This document shows, piece by piece, positions 7,321 through 15,337 of a DNA stretch of 29,587 bases (positions within the stretch are counted from its first letter, which is position 1; every line of letters starts with the position of its first letter). The notes below the pieces were generated by a model that was not told the origin of the DNA, did not search any database, and worked only from the letters and a program-made list of their open reading frames with translations. Both the position numbers and the translations under genes were made by a program. The stretch comes from Bifidobacteriaceae bacterium (lineage in GTDB: Bacteria > Actinomycetota > Actinomycetes > Actinomycetales > WQXJ01): assembly GCA_031279575.1 (NCBI GenBank), contig JAITIG010000123.1:1-29587 (forward strand), in the 5' to 3' direction.

Positions 7321-9312
7321 CTAGGCTCCGCCCTTGAGTTCGACCAGGAAGGACTCGGGGGTGGCGGCGGACCCGCCCAGCAGCCAGTCCATCTCCGCCA
7401 GCCGGGCCGCGAACAGCCTCCCGCCGGTGGCCAGGGGGATGATCGGCCCGGGCTCGGCGGTCGGCAGTTGGCCGGCTAAGTCCACGGTCCACAAATCGGC
7501 CAGGCCGTCCGCCAGGTCCAGCCCCGTGACCTGATTGCCCGTGTCCGCGAGATAGGCGATGTCCCATCCAGCGCACATCAGCCGCTCCTCCTCGCCGAGG
7601 GCGCGCTGGCTGAGCACCGCGCCGGTGCGCAGGTCGCGCACGGCCAGGTCGGTGAAGTCGCTGGCGACGGTCAGCGCGCCGGCGCCCGTGAGCACCCGCA
7701 GCCCGTAGCCCGGCTGGGACCAGAGCTCTTCGCCTGAGTCGGCGTCGACTCCGACCACCTGGCCCCGGCCTGTTCCGAGCTCCAGGACGTCGAACATTAG
7801 AACGCCGCCGGACACCAGCGCGACCGCCACTATTTGGGTGGCCTCGACCCCGTGGTCCCACACGGCCGCTCCGGTCCGAAGATCGACCCGGGTGACCTCG
7901 AGGGTCTCGGAGTCGTGGCGCAACAGCACGTCCGAGTCGCCCTCGGCCAGGTAGTACATCGCGCTGGCGATGTCCGCGCCCGACGCCAGGGTCTCGCCGG
8001 TCAAGGCGTCGATGAAGCCGCCCGCGCCGAAGATGAGCCAGGTGCCGGTGCGCGGATTGAACAGCTCCCGCTCGAAGCCGGGGTAGGCCGCCTCCCAGGT
8101 CGGTTGGCCCAGGGCTGTCGCGGTGTACCCGGCGATCCGTCCCTCGCCGCCCACCACCAGCGTTCCGCCATGGAAGCCGATCACCCGCTCGACCGGGGCG
8201 ATCCGGGTCTCGGAGACCACCTCGCCGGTGTCGTCCAGAACAGCCAGGACGGCGTCGGGCGCGTCCGGGGCGTACCCCGACTGGTCGAGCACCATCGCGC
8301 CCAACTCATCCGAGAAGGTGAACTGGCGGTCGACGCCCACGCCCGGGTCCAGGCCAAACTGCGCCATCGGATCGAGTCGCCATTTGGCCTCGCCGGAGTC
8401 CAGATCGAACCCGACCAGTTCGAGGAGCGGCCCGGCGCCGGCAGCGGCGTCGCCGCCCTCGCGCGCCTCCGCCTGGGGGGTGTTGGAGCCGCTGGCCAGC
8501 CCCGTCGCCTGGCCCAGGAAACCTTCAAAGGTGGAGCGCTCGAATCCGTCGCCCAGCAACGCGCCGGTGGAGATCGCCGGCCCGAGGACAGGTGCGACCG
8601 CGATGTCGGGGGCCGGGGTCGCGCCGCCCGCGGCACTCTCGCCTGCCGCCCCGCCAGTTTGCTCCTGGAGGCCACTCGCGCCGCCGGCGCCCGCCTCTAA
8701 GCCGCGCGACCTCATGACCCAACTCGCCCCGGCGATGGCGAGCGCGAGCGCCAGCGCGCCGGCCCCGGCGATCAGTGCCGCCCGCTGCCACCGCGGCCTT
8801 GGACCCGGCGGCGCCGGCGTGATCGGCGCGGGCTGCGGCGGCGCGAACCGCTGCGCCAGGCCGCCGGGAGCGGTCCCGGAGCCAGGCTGCGCCCACGCGG
8901 CCGGCCCGAACCCGAATGACCCGGCGGCCGCGGGTGTGGCGCCCTCCCCTGGAACCCCGGGCGCGGCGCTGGCGGCATGGGCTCCGGGGGCGGCGAGCGC
9001 CGCTGGAGCCCAAGGCGCCGCTGGAGCGCTAAGACCCGCTGGCACGCCAGGGCCGGGGGCCGCCGGCGGCGCCGGGTGGGCGGGGCCGCGGCCCGGGACC
9101 GCGCGGGCCGCCAGCGCGGCATCGACGTCCGGCTGCCGCAGGCTGCCCAACCACGCGGCCAGGGCCGGGTAGAGGCGCGGGTGAGAGGCCGCGGCCGGCG
9201 CCAGCGATGGGAAGGCCGCAACGATGCGGGCCAATTCGGCGGGATCGAGGTCGGGATCAGCCACCCGCCGCGCGGCCTCGGCCAGCGCCGCGTCCTGCGT
9301 CTGGTCGAACAT
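7321..9312 (-). CDS. Single-pass membrane protein with extracellular PQQ-like beta-propeller
   Basis: A 663-residue protein in three parts. Residues 1-70 are a helical, acidic/Ala module of the variant leucine-rich-repeat type that begins many actinobacterial membrane proteins (QDAALAEAARRVADPDLDP onward). Residues about 70-172 are a low-complexity Ala/Pro/Gly linker. One membrane helix (about 178-200) precedes the basic MRSRG. The remainder, predicted outside, holds repeated strand patterns such as ELVGFDLDSGEAKWRL, VTRVDLRTGAAVWDH and VVGVDADSGEELWSQ, the D-x-x-T/S-G-x-x-x-W blade signature of PQQ/outer-membrane-assembly propellers. No enzymatic residues are recognised; it may be a scaffold or sensor. 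AGGAGG lies 4 nt before the ATG. Function unknown. Confidence 0.8.
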   Translation of the reverse strand: MFDQTQDAALAEAARRVADPDLDPAELARIVAAFPSLAPAAASHPRLYPALAAWLGSLRQPDVDAALAARAVPGRGPAHPAPPAAPGPGVPAGLSAPAAPWAPAALAAPGAHAASAAPGVPGEGATPAAAGSFGFGPAAWAQPGSGTAPGGLAQRFAPPQPAPITPAPPGPRPRWQRAALIAGAGALALALAIAGASWVMRSRGLEAGAGGASGLQEQTGGAAGESAAGGATPAPDIAVAPVLGPAISTGALLGDGFERSTFEGFLGQATGLASGSNTPQAEAREGGDAAAGAGPLLELVGFDLDSGEAKWRLDPMAQFGLDPGVGVDRQFTFSDELGAMVLDQSGYAPDAPDAVLAVLDDTGEVVSETRIAPVERVIGFHGGTLVVGGEGRIAGYTATALGQPTWEAAYPGFERELFNPRTGTWLIFGAGGFIDALTGETLASGADIASAMYYLAEGDSDVLLRHDSETLEVTRVDLRTGAAVWDHGVEATQIVAVALVSGGVLMFDVLELGTGRGQVVGVDADSGEELWSQPGYGLRVLTGAGALTVASDFTDLAVRDLRTGAVLSQRALGEEERLMCAGWDIAYLADTGNQVTGLDLADGLADLWTVDLAGQLPTAEPGPIIPLATGGRLFAARLAEMDWLLGGSAATPESFLVELKGGA

Positions 9313-9580
9313 GGTGCCTCCTGAGGCGCAAGGGGTCTGCCCTGCCTAAGGAAACTACGATAGCGCCGCCACGCCTCTGGGCCGACGGCCCTTTGCCTGA
9401 GGGCTCGCGGGCCGATTTGGAGGAGTTGCGGGACGGCGGTCGCCCCTCTGAGGCCGAGGTCGACCAGATCTCCAAGGCGCGTCGTTGACCGGCGCGAGGC
9501 GTGGGCGCCACCCTCGGCGGCGCCGTCTGGCGACCTCGTTCTCAGGGCGGGATTGGGCGGCACCGGCCTACCTGAGAGGG

Positions 9581-9608
9581 TTCGAGGCCGCCCCGGCGGT
9601 AGTATACT
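9581..9608 (+). promoter_or_regulatory. Leaderless promoter of the mazE-mazF pair, with AGTAT repeat
   Basis: TTCGAG (9581-9586), a 16-bp spacer and TATACT (9603-9608) place the transcription start at about 9615, the A of the antitoxin ATG, so the mRNA is probably leaderless; no ribosome-binding site is visible. AGTAT is repeated at 9601-9605 and 9612-9616, over the -10 box and start, a plausible binding site for the autoregulating antitoxin. Confidence 0.5.
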
Positions 9609-9614
9609 TTTAGT

Positions 9615-9857
9615 ATGACTAGTACGACTATCAAGGTGGACTCGGCGTTGCGGGACCGGCTCAAGCGGCAGGCCGCCGCCAGCGGGCGGACCCTGGGCGC
9701 CCACCTCGCCGTGGTCGCGGACCTGGCTGATCGCCAAGCCGCGATGGCGGCGCTGCGCCGGGCGATCGCGACCACGCCGCCAGATTTGATGGACTCTTGG
9801 CGGCAAGAGGCGGCGGCTTGGGAGCAGGCTGAACTGGCGGACTCGGGCAATGCTTGA
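9615..9857 (+). CDS. mazE: Ribbon-helix-helix antitoxin (MazE-type partner)
   Basis: An 80-residue protein. The N-terminal TTIKVDSALRDRLKRQAA followed by SGRTLGAHLAVVADLADR has the strand-helix-turn-helix pattern of ribbon-helix-helix antitoxins, which bind DNA as dimers. The C-terminal half, charged and Trp-containing (SWRQEAAAWEQAEL), is the expected toxin-neutralising tail. The stop overlaps the toxin start by 8 nt (ATGCTTGA), typical of coupled antitoxin-toxin translation. The gene symbol is by partner and order; the fold is CopG/MazE9-like as in mycobacterial MazEF pairs rather than E. coli MazE. Confidence 0.82.
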   Translation: MTSTTIKVDSALRDRLKRQAAASGRTLGAHLAVVADLADRQAAMAALRRAIATTPPDLMDSWRQEAAAWEQAELADSGNA

Positions 9858-10191
9858 GCTGCGGGGGGGCGCCGTCGCCTGGGTCTGGCTGGACCGCGCG
9901 GTTGGGAGGGAGCAAGGCGGGAGGCGGCCGGTGGTGTGCGTGTCCTCCGACTCGTACCTCAACGTGGTCGATTCGATGTTCTGGTGCGTGCCGGTCACAA
10001 CGGTTGACCGCGGCTGGCCCAACCAGGTCCGCCTGACAGGCCCGGAATTGCCGCTCAGCCAACCCTGCTTCGCCATGACCGAGCAACTCAGAACCCTCTC
10101 GCGCGAACGCGTCAAGACCTACGCCGGCGCCGTCGAGGCCGCTTGCCTGGCCCAAATCCGCTGGTGGATCGACACTTTTCTAGCCCCCTGA
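9850..10191 (+). CDS. mazF: MazF/PemK-family endoribonuclease toxin
   Basis: A 113-residue protein with the MazF fold signatures: GAVAWVWLD strand, GREQGGRRPVVCVS (the conserved G-x-E-x-x-x-x-RP loop carrying the catalytic arginine region), VPVTT (catalytic threonine strand), and the late helix typical of the family. MazF toxins cut single-stranded RNA at short sequences and are held inactive by the antitoxin encoded just upstream. It looks intact and full length. The target motif cannot be predicted. Confidence 0.9.
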   Translation: MLELRGGAVAWVWLDRAVGREQGGRRPVVCVSSDSYLNVVDSMFWCVPVTTVDRGWPNQVRLTGPELPLSQPCFAMTEQLRTLSRERVKTYAGAVEAACLAQIRWWIDTFLAP

Positions 10192-10199
10192 GCCCGCCG

Positions 10200-10217
10200 C
10201 CCGGCGCGGGGGCCGGG
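10200..10217 (+). terminator. Hairpin after mazF
   Basis: CCCGGC (10200-10205) and GCCGGG (10212-10217) form a 6-bp GC stem with a 6-nt loop, starting 9 nt after the mazF stop. No T-run follows, so its role as terminator is tentative. Confidence 0.3.
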
Positions 10218-10270
10218 ACTGTTGGCGAGTAGCCCGATGCCGTCCGCCTGCGCCCGCTCGGCGGCGCCGG

Positions 10271-10298
10271 TTCGCTGTGGGCGCGGATTTTGTATAGA
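10271..10298 (+). promoter_or_regulatory. Candidate promoter for the mutase-phosphorylase pair
   Basis: TTCGCT (10271-10276), a 16-bp spacer and TATAGA (10293-10298) form a promoter-like pair. It is one of the few AT-rich spots between mazF and the fusion gene; the GTG at 10342 lies about 40 nt downstream. Confidence 0.4.
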
Positions 10299-10341
10299 CT
10301 CCTAACTAATACCGAGTCGGACCAACCAGAATCGAGTCACC

Positions 10342-12441
10342 GTGGACACCATGGCCACAATCAAAGAGCCGGCCCTATTGGCGCTGGTTCTGGCGGCTGG
10401 GCCGGCCGCCACCGGGCGCGAACTGCTGCTCAAGCGGCTGGGGGAGGCCGCCGTCATCGACCATGTGCTGGCCACCGTCGCCCAGGCGGCGCCGGGCGCC
10501 AGCATCACGGTGGTTGCGCCGCGCGAGGATGCGGCCGTGGCCAACCACCTCGGCCCGGGATTCCGCTACGCCACCCAAGGCCAGCCGCTGGGCCCGGCGG
10601 CCGCGGTGCGGGCCGGGCTGGACGGCATCGGCCACCCAGAGGCGGCCCCCGGGCAGGTCGAAGCCGGACCGGAGCTGCTGGTGGTCGCAGGGGATTTGCC
10701 GCTGCTGCGGGCGGCCTCGCTGCGGGGGCTGGTGGCGCGCCACCGGCTCAAAGGGGCCGAATTCTCGCGCCTGACCTTGGACGGGCAGGATGTGGGAGCC
10801 TACATCGCCAGGCTCAAAACCTGGACCGACCTGCTCAAACAGCACCAAACCAACTCCTTGACCCAGCTATCGCAGGCGGTCCGCGCCAGCGGCGCCAAGG
10901 TCAGCGAATACCGCATCGTGGACCCGGACGAGCTGCGGGACATCAACACCCCGGCAGACCTGGCCCGCGCGGCCGACATCCAGCTGAAGCGGCTGTTCGC
11001 GCCGCAGCACGCCATCGAGACCGGGCAGATCGCCTTCGGCACCGGGGGCTGGCGGGCCAAAATCGGCGAGGGCTTCACCATCCACAACGTCCGCCGGCTG
11101 GCCCAAGCCCTGGCCAGCGAGCTGATCAGGACCGACCGCGAGCCGCTGGGCGTGGTCATAGGCGGCGACCGGCGCTTCTTGTCCCAGGAGTCGGCCCAAG
11201 CCGCGGCCGAGGTCTTCGCCGGCAACAACATCCCCGCCACCCTGCTGCCAGGCGATGTGCCCACCCCGCTGGTGACCTTCGCCGCGCCCCACCTGGGCTG
11301 CGCCTACGGCCTGGTGTTCACCGCCAGCCACAACCCGCCGCAGTGGAACGGGCTGAAGGTGTTCCGCCAGGACGGATCACTGCCGCTGGCCGCCGAGACA
11401 GACCGCTACCAAGCCGCCGCCAACGCGCTGACCAGGGAAGACATCGTGTCGGTGGACCTTGGGGCGGCACGGGCGGCGGGCTTGGCGCAAGACCGCGACC
11501 TGACCGGCGCCTACATCGACGCCATCGAGCGGATCGTGGACGTCAACGCCATCCGGGCCCACCCGGTGCGGGTGCTGGTCGACCCGATGTACGGCACCTC
11601 CCAGCTAACCCTCGGAACCATTTTGACCGACGCCCGCTGCCGGGTCGACTTCATCCACGAGCGCCACAACCCGCTGTTCGGCGGCCGCTCGCCCGCCCCC
11701 GACGCGGCCGCCCTGACCGCCTTGATCGACCTGGTCCGCACGGGGCCCTACGACCTCGGCTTGGCCACCGACGGCGACGCCGACCGCATCGCCATCGTGG
11801 ACCAGGACGGCCGCTTTGTCACCACCAACGACCTGCTGCTGCTGCTCTACCACTACCTGCACGAGTTGCGCGGCCAGCGCGGCGGCATCGTGCGCAACAC
11901 CGCCACCACCCACCTGCTGGACCGGTTGGCGGCGCACTTCGGGGAGACCGCCCGCCAAGTGCCGGTCGGTTTCAAGCACATCACCCAGGGGATGCGCGAT
12001 GACGCCGCCCTCCTCGGCGGGGAATCCTCCGGGGGGTTGACCATCCGGGGGCACATCCTGGGCAAGGACGGCATTTTCGCTTGCGCTTTGGTGGTCGAGA
12101 TGCTGGCCCGCACCGGGCGCTCGATCGCCGAGTTGCTGGACCAGGTTTACGCCATCACCGGGCGGGCTTATGCGGTGGAGTCCTCGCTGCCGGCCACCCC
12201 GGAGATGCGCCTGGCCGTCCCCAGAGCTGTGGCGGCGGCCGCGCCCGCCGCCCTGGGCGGCCTGGCGGTGGAAGGCTTGGACCGGGCCGACGGCTTCAAG
12301 TTCCTGCTGGCCGGCGGAGCTTGGGGGCTGCTGCGCTTCTCCGGCACCGAGCCGGTGCTGCGCCTGTTCGCCGAGGCCCCAACCCCCGAGGCGGCCGAAT
12401 CCGTCATGGCGGACCTGGCCGCCCTGGCGCGAGGCCGCTGA
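10342..12441 (+). CDS. Fusion of a reduced GlmU-type nucleotidyltransferase domain and a phosphohexomutase (PGM/PMM superfamily)
   Basis: A 699-residue two-domain protein. Residues about 11-217 resemble sugar-1-phosphate nucleotidyltransferases: LALVLAAG (13-20), ATQGQPLGPAAAV (77-89), VVAGDLPLL (114-122) and DINTPADL (200-207). However, the G-x-G-T-R-M...P-K catalytic loop after LAAG and the central sugar-binding stretch seem absent, so this domain may be inactive. Residues about 225-699 are a complete phosphohexomutase: phosphoserine loop TASHNPP (Ser329), Mg site DGDADR (477-482), sugar loop GGESSGG (559-565), phosphate loop RFSGTEP (665-671). Such mutases interconvert hexose 1- and 6-phosphates. 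The next gene is a GH94 phosphorylase that releases a sugar 1-phosphate, the expected substrate. An ATG at 10351 is an alternative start; neither has a good ribosome-binding site. Confidence 0.88.
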   Translation: MDTMATIKEPALLALVLAAGPAATGRELLLKRLGEAAVIDHVLATVAQAAPGASITVVAPREDAAVANHLGPGFRYATQGQPLGPAAAVRAGLDGIGHPEAAPGQVEAGPELLVVAGDLPLLRAASLRGLVARHRLKGAEFSRLTLDGQDVGAYIARLKTWTDLLKQHQTNSLTQLSQAVRASGAKVSEYRIVDPDELRDINTPADLARAADIQLKRLFAPQHAIETGQIAFGTGGWRAKIGEGFTIHNVRRLAQALASELIRTDREPLGVVIGGDRRFLSQESAQAAAEVFAGNNIPATLLPGDVPTPLVTFAAPHLGCAYGLVFTASHNPPQWNGLKVFRQDGSLPLAAETDRYQAAANALTREDIVSVDLGAARAAGLAQDRDLTGAYIDAIERIVDVNAIRAHPVRVLVDPMYGTSQLTLGTILTDARCRVDFIHERHNPLFGGRSPAPDAAALTALIDLVRTGPYDLGLATDGDADRIAIVDQDGRFVTTNDLLLLLYHYLHELRGQRGGIVRNTATTHLLDRLAAHFGETARQVPVGFKHITQGMRDDAALLGGESSGGLTIRGHILGKDGIFACALVVEMLARTGRSIAELLDQVYAITGRAYAVESSLPATPEMRLAVPRAVAAAAPAALGGLAVEGLDRADGFKFLLAGGAWGLLRFSGTEPVLRLFAEAPTPEAAESVMADLAALARGR

Positions 12442-12615
12442 CCATGCCAAACATTGGGAGCGTGGTTGCCCGCCAGGCCCCGACCGGGTTGAGGTGGGCA
12501 GCGCGAAATGCCAACCTTGGCAAACGGGGAAAACAAGCGCAACTTCGAGCCTGGGGGCCGGTTTGCCGGCCGGATTTGCAATCAGGCGTTGGAATTAGAA
12601 AGGCGAGCAGTTCGA

Positions 12616-15195
12616 ATGCGTTACGGCCACTTTGACCCCGCGGCCCACGAGTATGTGGTGGACCGGGTCGATGTCCCCGCGTCCTGGATCAACTTCCTCG
12701 GCGCCAAAGACTTCTGCACCGTCATCAACCAGGTGGCGGGCGGGTACTCCTTCTACCGCTCCTCCGAGCGCGGCCGGGTCACCCGGTTTAGGCCCAACGG
12801 CGTCCCCAAGGACCGCCCCGGGCACTACGTCTACCTGCGGGACCGCGCCAGCGGCGACCACTGGTCCATCTCCTGGCAGCCGGTGGGCAAGCCGTTGGCC
12901 GCCTCCCGGGCCGCCCAGGCGCCGGGCCAGGCCTGGCACCGCGCCCGCCACGGTCTGGGCTACTCCGTGTTCGAGTCCGCCTACAACGGCATCGAGGCCA
13001 GCCAGCGGATCTTCGTGGTGGACGATGCCGCCGCCGAGCTTTGGGACGTCGCCGTCGCCAACCGCTCCGACAGGCCGCGCCAATTGGATTTGTTCGGCTA
13101 TGTCGAGTTCTCCTTCCACAACGTGGTGGTGGACAACCAGAACTTCCAGATGTCGCTTTATTCGGCTGGCGCCGACTGCGCCGACGGGATCATCCAGGAT
13201 GATTTCCACTACGAGCCGTGGACCTTCCACTACTTCACCTCCACCTTGGAGCCAGTCGGGTTCGACTGCCTGCGGGAGAGCTTCATCGGGCCGTGGAACA
13301 CCGAGGCGGCGCCGGCCGGGGTCCTGGCCGGGCAGCTGTCCAACTCGGCTGGGACCACCCAAAACCATTGCGGCGCGCTGCAGCACACCCTCACCTTGGC
13401 CCCGGGCCAAACAGTGCGCCTGGCCTACCTCCTGGGCTACGGCGACCGGGCCAAAGGCGCCCAGGTCCGGGCCCGCTTCCAGGCCCCGGGCGCGGTGGAC
13501 CAGGCCTTCGACGCGGTCTTGGCCCACTGGCGGGGCCGGCGCGGGCGGCTAAAGGTGGAGACGGCATCGGACACGATGGATTTGCTGTTGAACGATTGGA
13601 ACTTGTACCAGGCGGAAACCTGCGTGGTGTGGTCTCGCTTCGCCTCCTTTGTGGAGGTGGGCGGGCGGACCGGTTTGGGCTACCGGGACACGGCGCAGGA
13701 CCTGATGGCGGTGGCGCACACCAACCCGGCGGCGGTTGAGCGGCGGATTGGGCAACTGCTGCGCGGCCAGATGGCGGCTGGTTACGGACTACATTTGTTT
13801 GACCCAGATCTGTTCGCTGAGGCGACCCACCCGGACATCCCGGTGGGCGTCAAACTGCCCACCGTGGTGCCGCAAACCAACTACGAGCAGTTGCACGGGC
13901 TGCAGGACGCCTGCTCGGACGACCACTTGTGGCTGGTGCCCTCGACCTTGGCCTTTGTCAAGGAGACCGGCGACCTGGGGTTCCTCGACCGGGTGGTGCG
14001 CTTCGCCGACGCGGGCCAGGCCACCGTCTACCAGCACCTGCTGCGGGCGGTCGACTTCACCAGCGCCCACCTGGGCGCCAACGGCCTGGCCCAGGGGCTG
14101 CGGGCGGACTGGAACGACTGCCTCAACCTGGGCGGCGGCGAATCCACCCTGGTGACGTTTCTGCACGTCTGGGCGGCGCGGGAGTTGGCGGCGGCAGCCC
14201 GGCGGCTGGGCCGCCAAGCCGATGCGGACCGGCTTGAGGCCGCCGCGGCCGCCTCGGCCCAGGCCGCCAACCAGGCGGCCTGGGACGGCCAGTGGTACCT
14301 GCGCGGGTTCACCGCCGCCGGGCGGCCCATCGGCTCGGCCGCCTCGCCGGAGGGCAAGCTGTTCCTGGAGCACATGCCGTGGGCGGTGATCAGCGGCGCC
14401 GCCAGGGACGGGCGGGGGCGGGCGGCGATGGACGCCATCTGGCGCCACCTGCGCTCGCCTTATGGGGCGCACCTGCTGTGGCCGGCCTACACCTCGGCAG
14501 ATGACTCGATTGGCTACGTCACCCGGGTCTACCCCGGGGTCAAGGAGAACGGGGCCATCTTCTCCCACCCGAACGCCTGGCCGGTCATCGCCGAGGCCAT
14601 GCTGGGGCGCGGCGAGCGCGCCTTCGACTACTACCAGGCCATGGCGCCAAGCCGGTTCAACGACCGGGTCGAGGTCCGCCGGGCCGAGCCCTACGCCTAC
14701 TGCCAGTTCATTTACGGCCGCGACCACGCCCTTTACGGGCGGGCCGAGAACCCGTGGCTGACCGGCACCGCCGGTTGGATGTACACCGCCGCCACCCAGC
14801 ACATCCTGGGGGTGCGCCCCAGCTGGGACGCCTTGGTGGTGGACCCGTGCGTGCCCGCGGCTTGGGACCGGTTCCGCGTCTGGCGGCGCTGGCGCGGCGC
14901 CCAATACGAGATCACCGTGTCGAATCCGGCTGGCGTCAGCGCCGGGGTGGGGGCCGTCTCGGTGGCGGCCTTGGGGGCTGGGGCCGCCGATGCGGCCGGG
15001 CCTGGCGCTGGCCCCGGCGCGCCTGGCGGGTCTTTGGCCGGGTCTCGAGCCATGGCATTGGAACCTGTCTTGGACCCGGCGACCGGCCGGCGCGTGGCCA
15101 TGATTCCCGCCCCCGCCAGCCCCGCCTGGCTGGCGGCCGGCCTGCCCGCCGCCGGCCCCGGCCTGCGCCTGGCCGTCCAAGTCAGCCTCGGCTGA
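12616..15195 (+). CDS. GH94 glycoside phosphorylase (cellobiose/chitobiose phosphorylase group)
   Basis: An 859-residue enzyme that splits a beta-linked disaccharide with inorganic phosphate, giving a sugar 1-phosphate plus a free sugar. The start MRYGHFDPAAHEYVV and the block AGGYSFYRS match the family N terminus, so the ATG at 12616 is preferred to the open frame upstream. The catalytic acid lies in ADWNDCLN (Asp498). The closing block is LTGTAGWMY...DPCVP. The segments QMSLYSAG, GYGLHLFDPD and VYPGVKENGAIFSHPN recall N,N'-diacetylchitobiose phosphorylase as I remember it, but the sugar specificity cannot be settled by eye. Near the C terminus an Ala/Gly-rich insert of about 50 residues interrupts the last beta domain. 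No signal peptide, so it is cytoplasmic. It follows the mutase gene by 174 bp on the same strand. Confidence 0.9.
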   Translation: MRYGHFDPAAHEYVVDRVDVPASWINFLGAKDFCTVINQVAGGYSFYRSSERGRVTRFRPNGVPKDRPGHYVYLRDRASGDHWSISWQPVGKPLAASRAAQAPGQAWHRARHGLGYSVFESAYNGIEASQRIFVVDDAAAELWDVAVANRSDRPRQLDLFGYVEFSFHNVVVDNQNFQMSLYSAGADCADGIIQDDFHYEPWTFHYFTSTLEPVGFDCLRESFIGPWNTEAAPAGVLAGQLSNSAGTTQNHCGALQHTLTLAPGQTVRLAYLLGYGDRAKGAQVRARFQAPGAVDQAFDAVLAHWRGRRGRLKVETASDTMDLLLNDWNLYQAETCVVWSRFASFVEVGGRTGLGYRDTAQDLMAVAHTNPAAVERRIGQLLRGQMAAGYGLHLFDPDLFAEATHPDIPVGVKLPTVVPQTNYEQLHGLQDACSDDHLWLVPSTLAFVKETGDLGFLDRVVRFADAGQATVYQHLLRAVDFTSAHLGANGLAQGLRADWNDCLNLGGGESTLVTFLHVWAARELAAAARRLGRQADADRLEAAAAASAQAANQAAWDGQWYLRGFTAAGRPIGSAASPEGKLFLEHMPWAVISGAARDGRGRAAMDAIWRHLRSPYGAHLLWPAYTSADDSIGYVTRVYPGVKENGAIFSHPNAWPVIAEAMLGRGERAFDYYQAMAPSRFNDRVEVRRAEPYAYCQFIYGRDHALYGRAENPWLTGTAGWMYTAATQHILGVRPSWDALVVDPCVPAAWDRFRVWRRWRGAQYEITVSNPAGVSAGVGAVSVAALGAGAADAAGPGAGPGAPGGSLAGSRAMALEPVLDPATGRRVAMIPAPASPAWLAAGLPAAGPGLRLAVQVSLG

Positions 15196-15212
15196 GCGCC
15201 GCGGCTGCGGCC

Positions 15213-15248
15213 AGGCGGGGCGGGGCGGGCGGGGCGGGCGGGGCGGGC
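15213..15248 (+). repeat. (GGGGC/GGGC) tract, potential G-quadruplex
   Basis: Seven runs of three or more G, each separated by a single C, lie just after the GH94 stop. On the transcribed plus strand this can form a quadruplex. It could pause polymerase ahead of the hairpin at 15278; no coding role is seen. Confidence 0.6.
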
Positions 15249-15277
15249 AGCGCGGCGCGGGCTGCCAGCGGTCACGC

Positions 15278-15306
15278 CCGATGCCGGCCGGCCCGCCCGG
15301 CATCGG
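15278..15306. terminator. Bidirectional hairpin between GH94 gene and AraC-type regulator
   Basis: CCGATGCCGG (15278-15287) and CCGGCATCGG (15297-15306) form a perfect 10-bp stem with a 9-nt loop, between two convergent genes (stops at 15195 and 15338). The same stem sequence recurs after pckG. Confidence 0.6.
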
Positions 15307-15337
15307 CCCCGACCTGCCCGGACGGGGCATTGCCGGG

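Noticed and set aside
9340..9488. Plus-strand frame ending ...RADLEELRDGGRPSEAEV, with a gene-like acidic composition
   Set aside because: No ATG/GTG start, no ribosome-binding site, and the frame upstream is antisense to the propeller gene. It might be a remnant, but cannot be supported.
12454..12465. CebR/CelR-type operator before the GH94 gene (TTGGGAGCGTGG)
   Set aside because: Only the left half-site GGGAGCG matches; the right half is not its complement, and no LacI-family gene is nearby.
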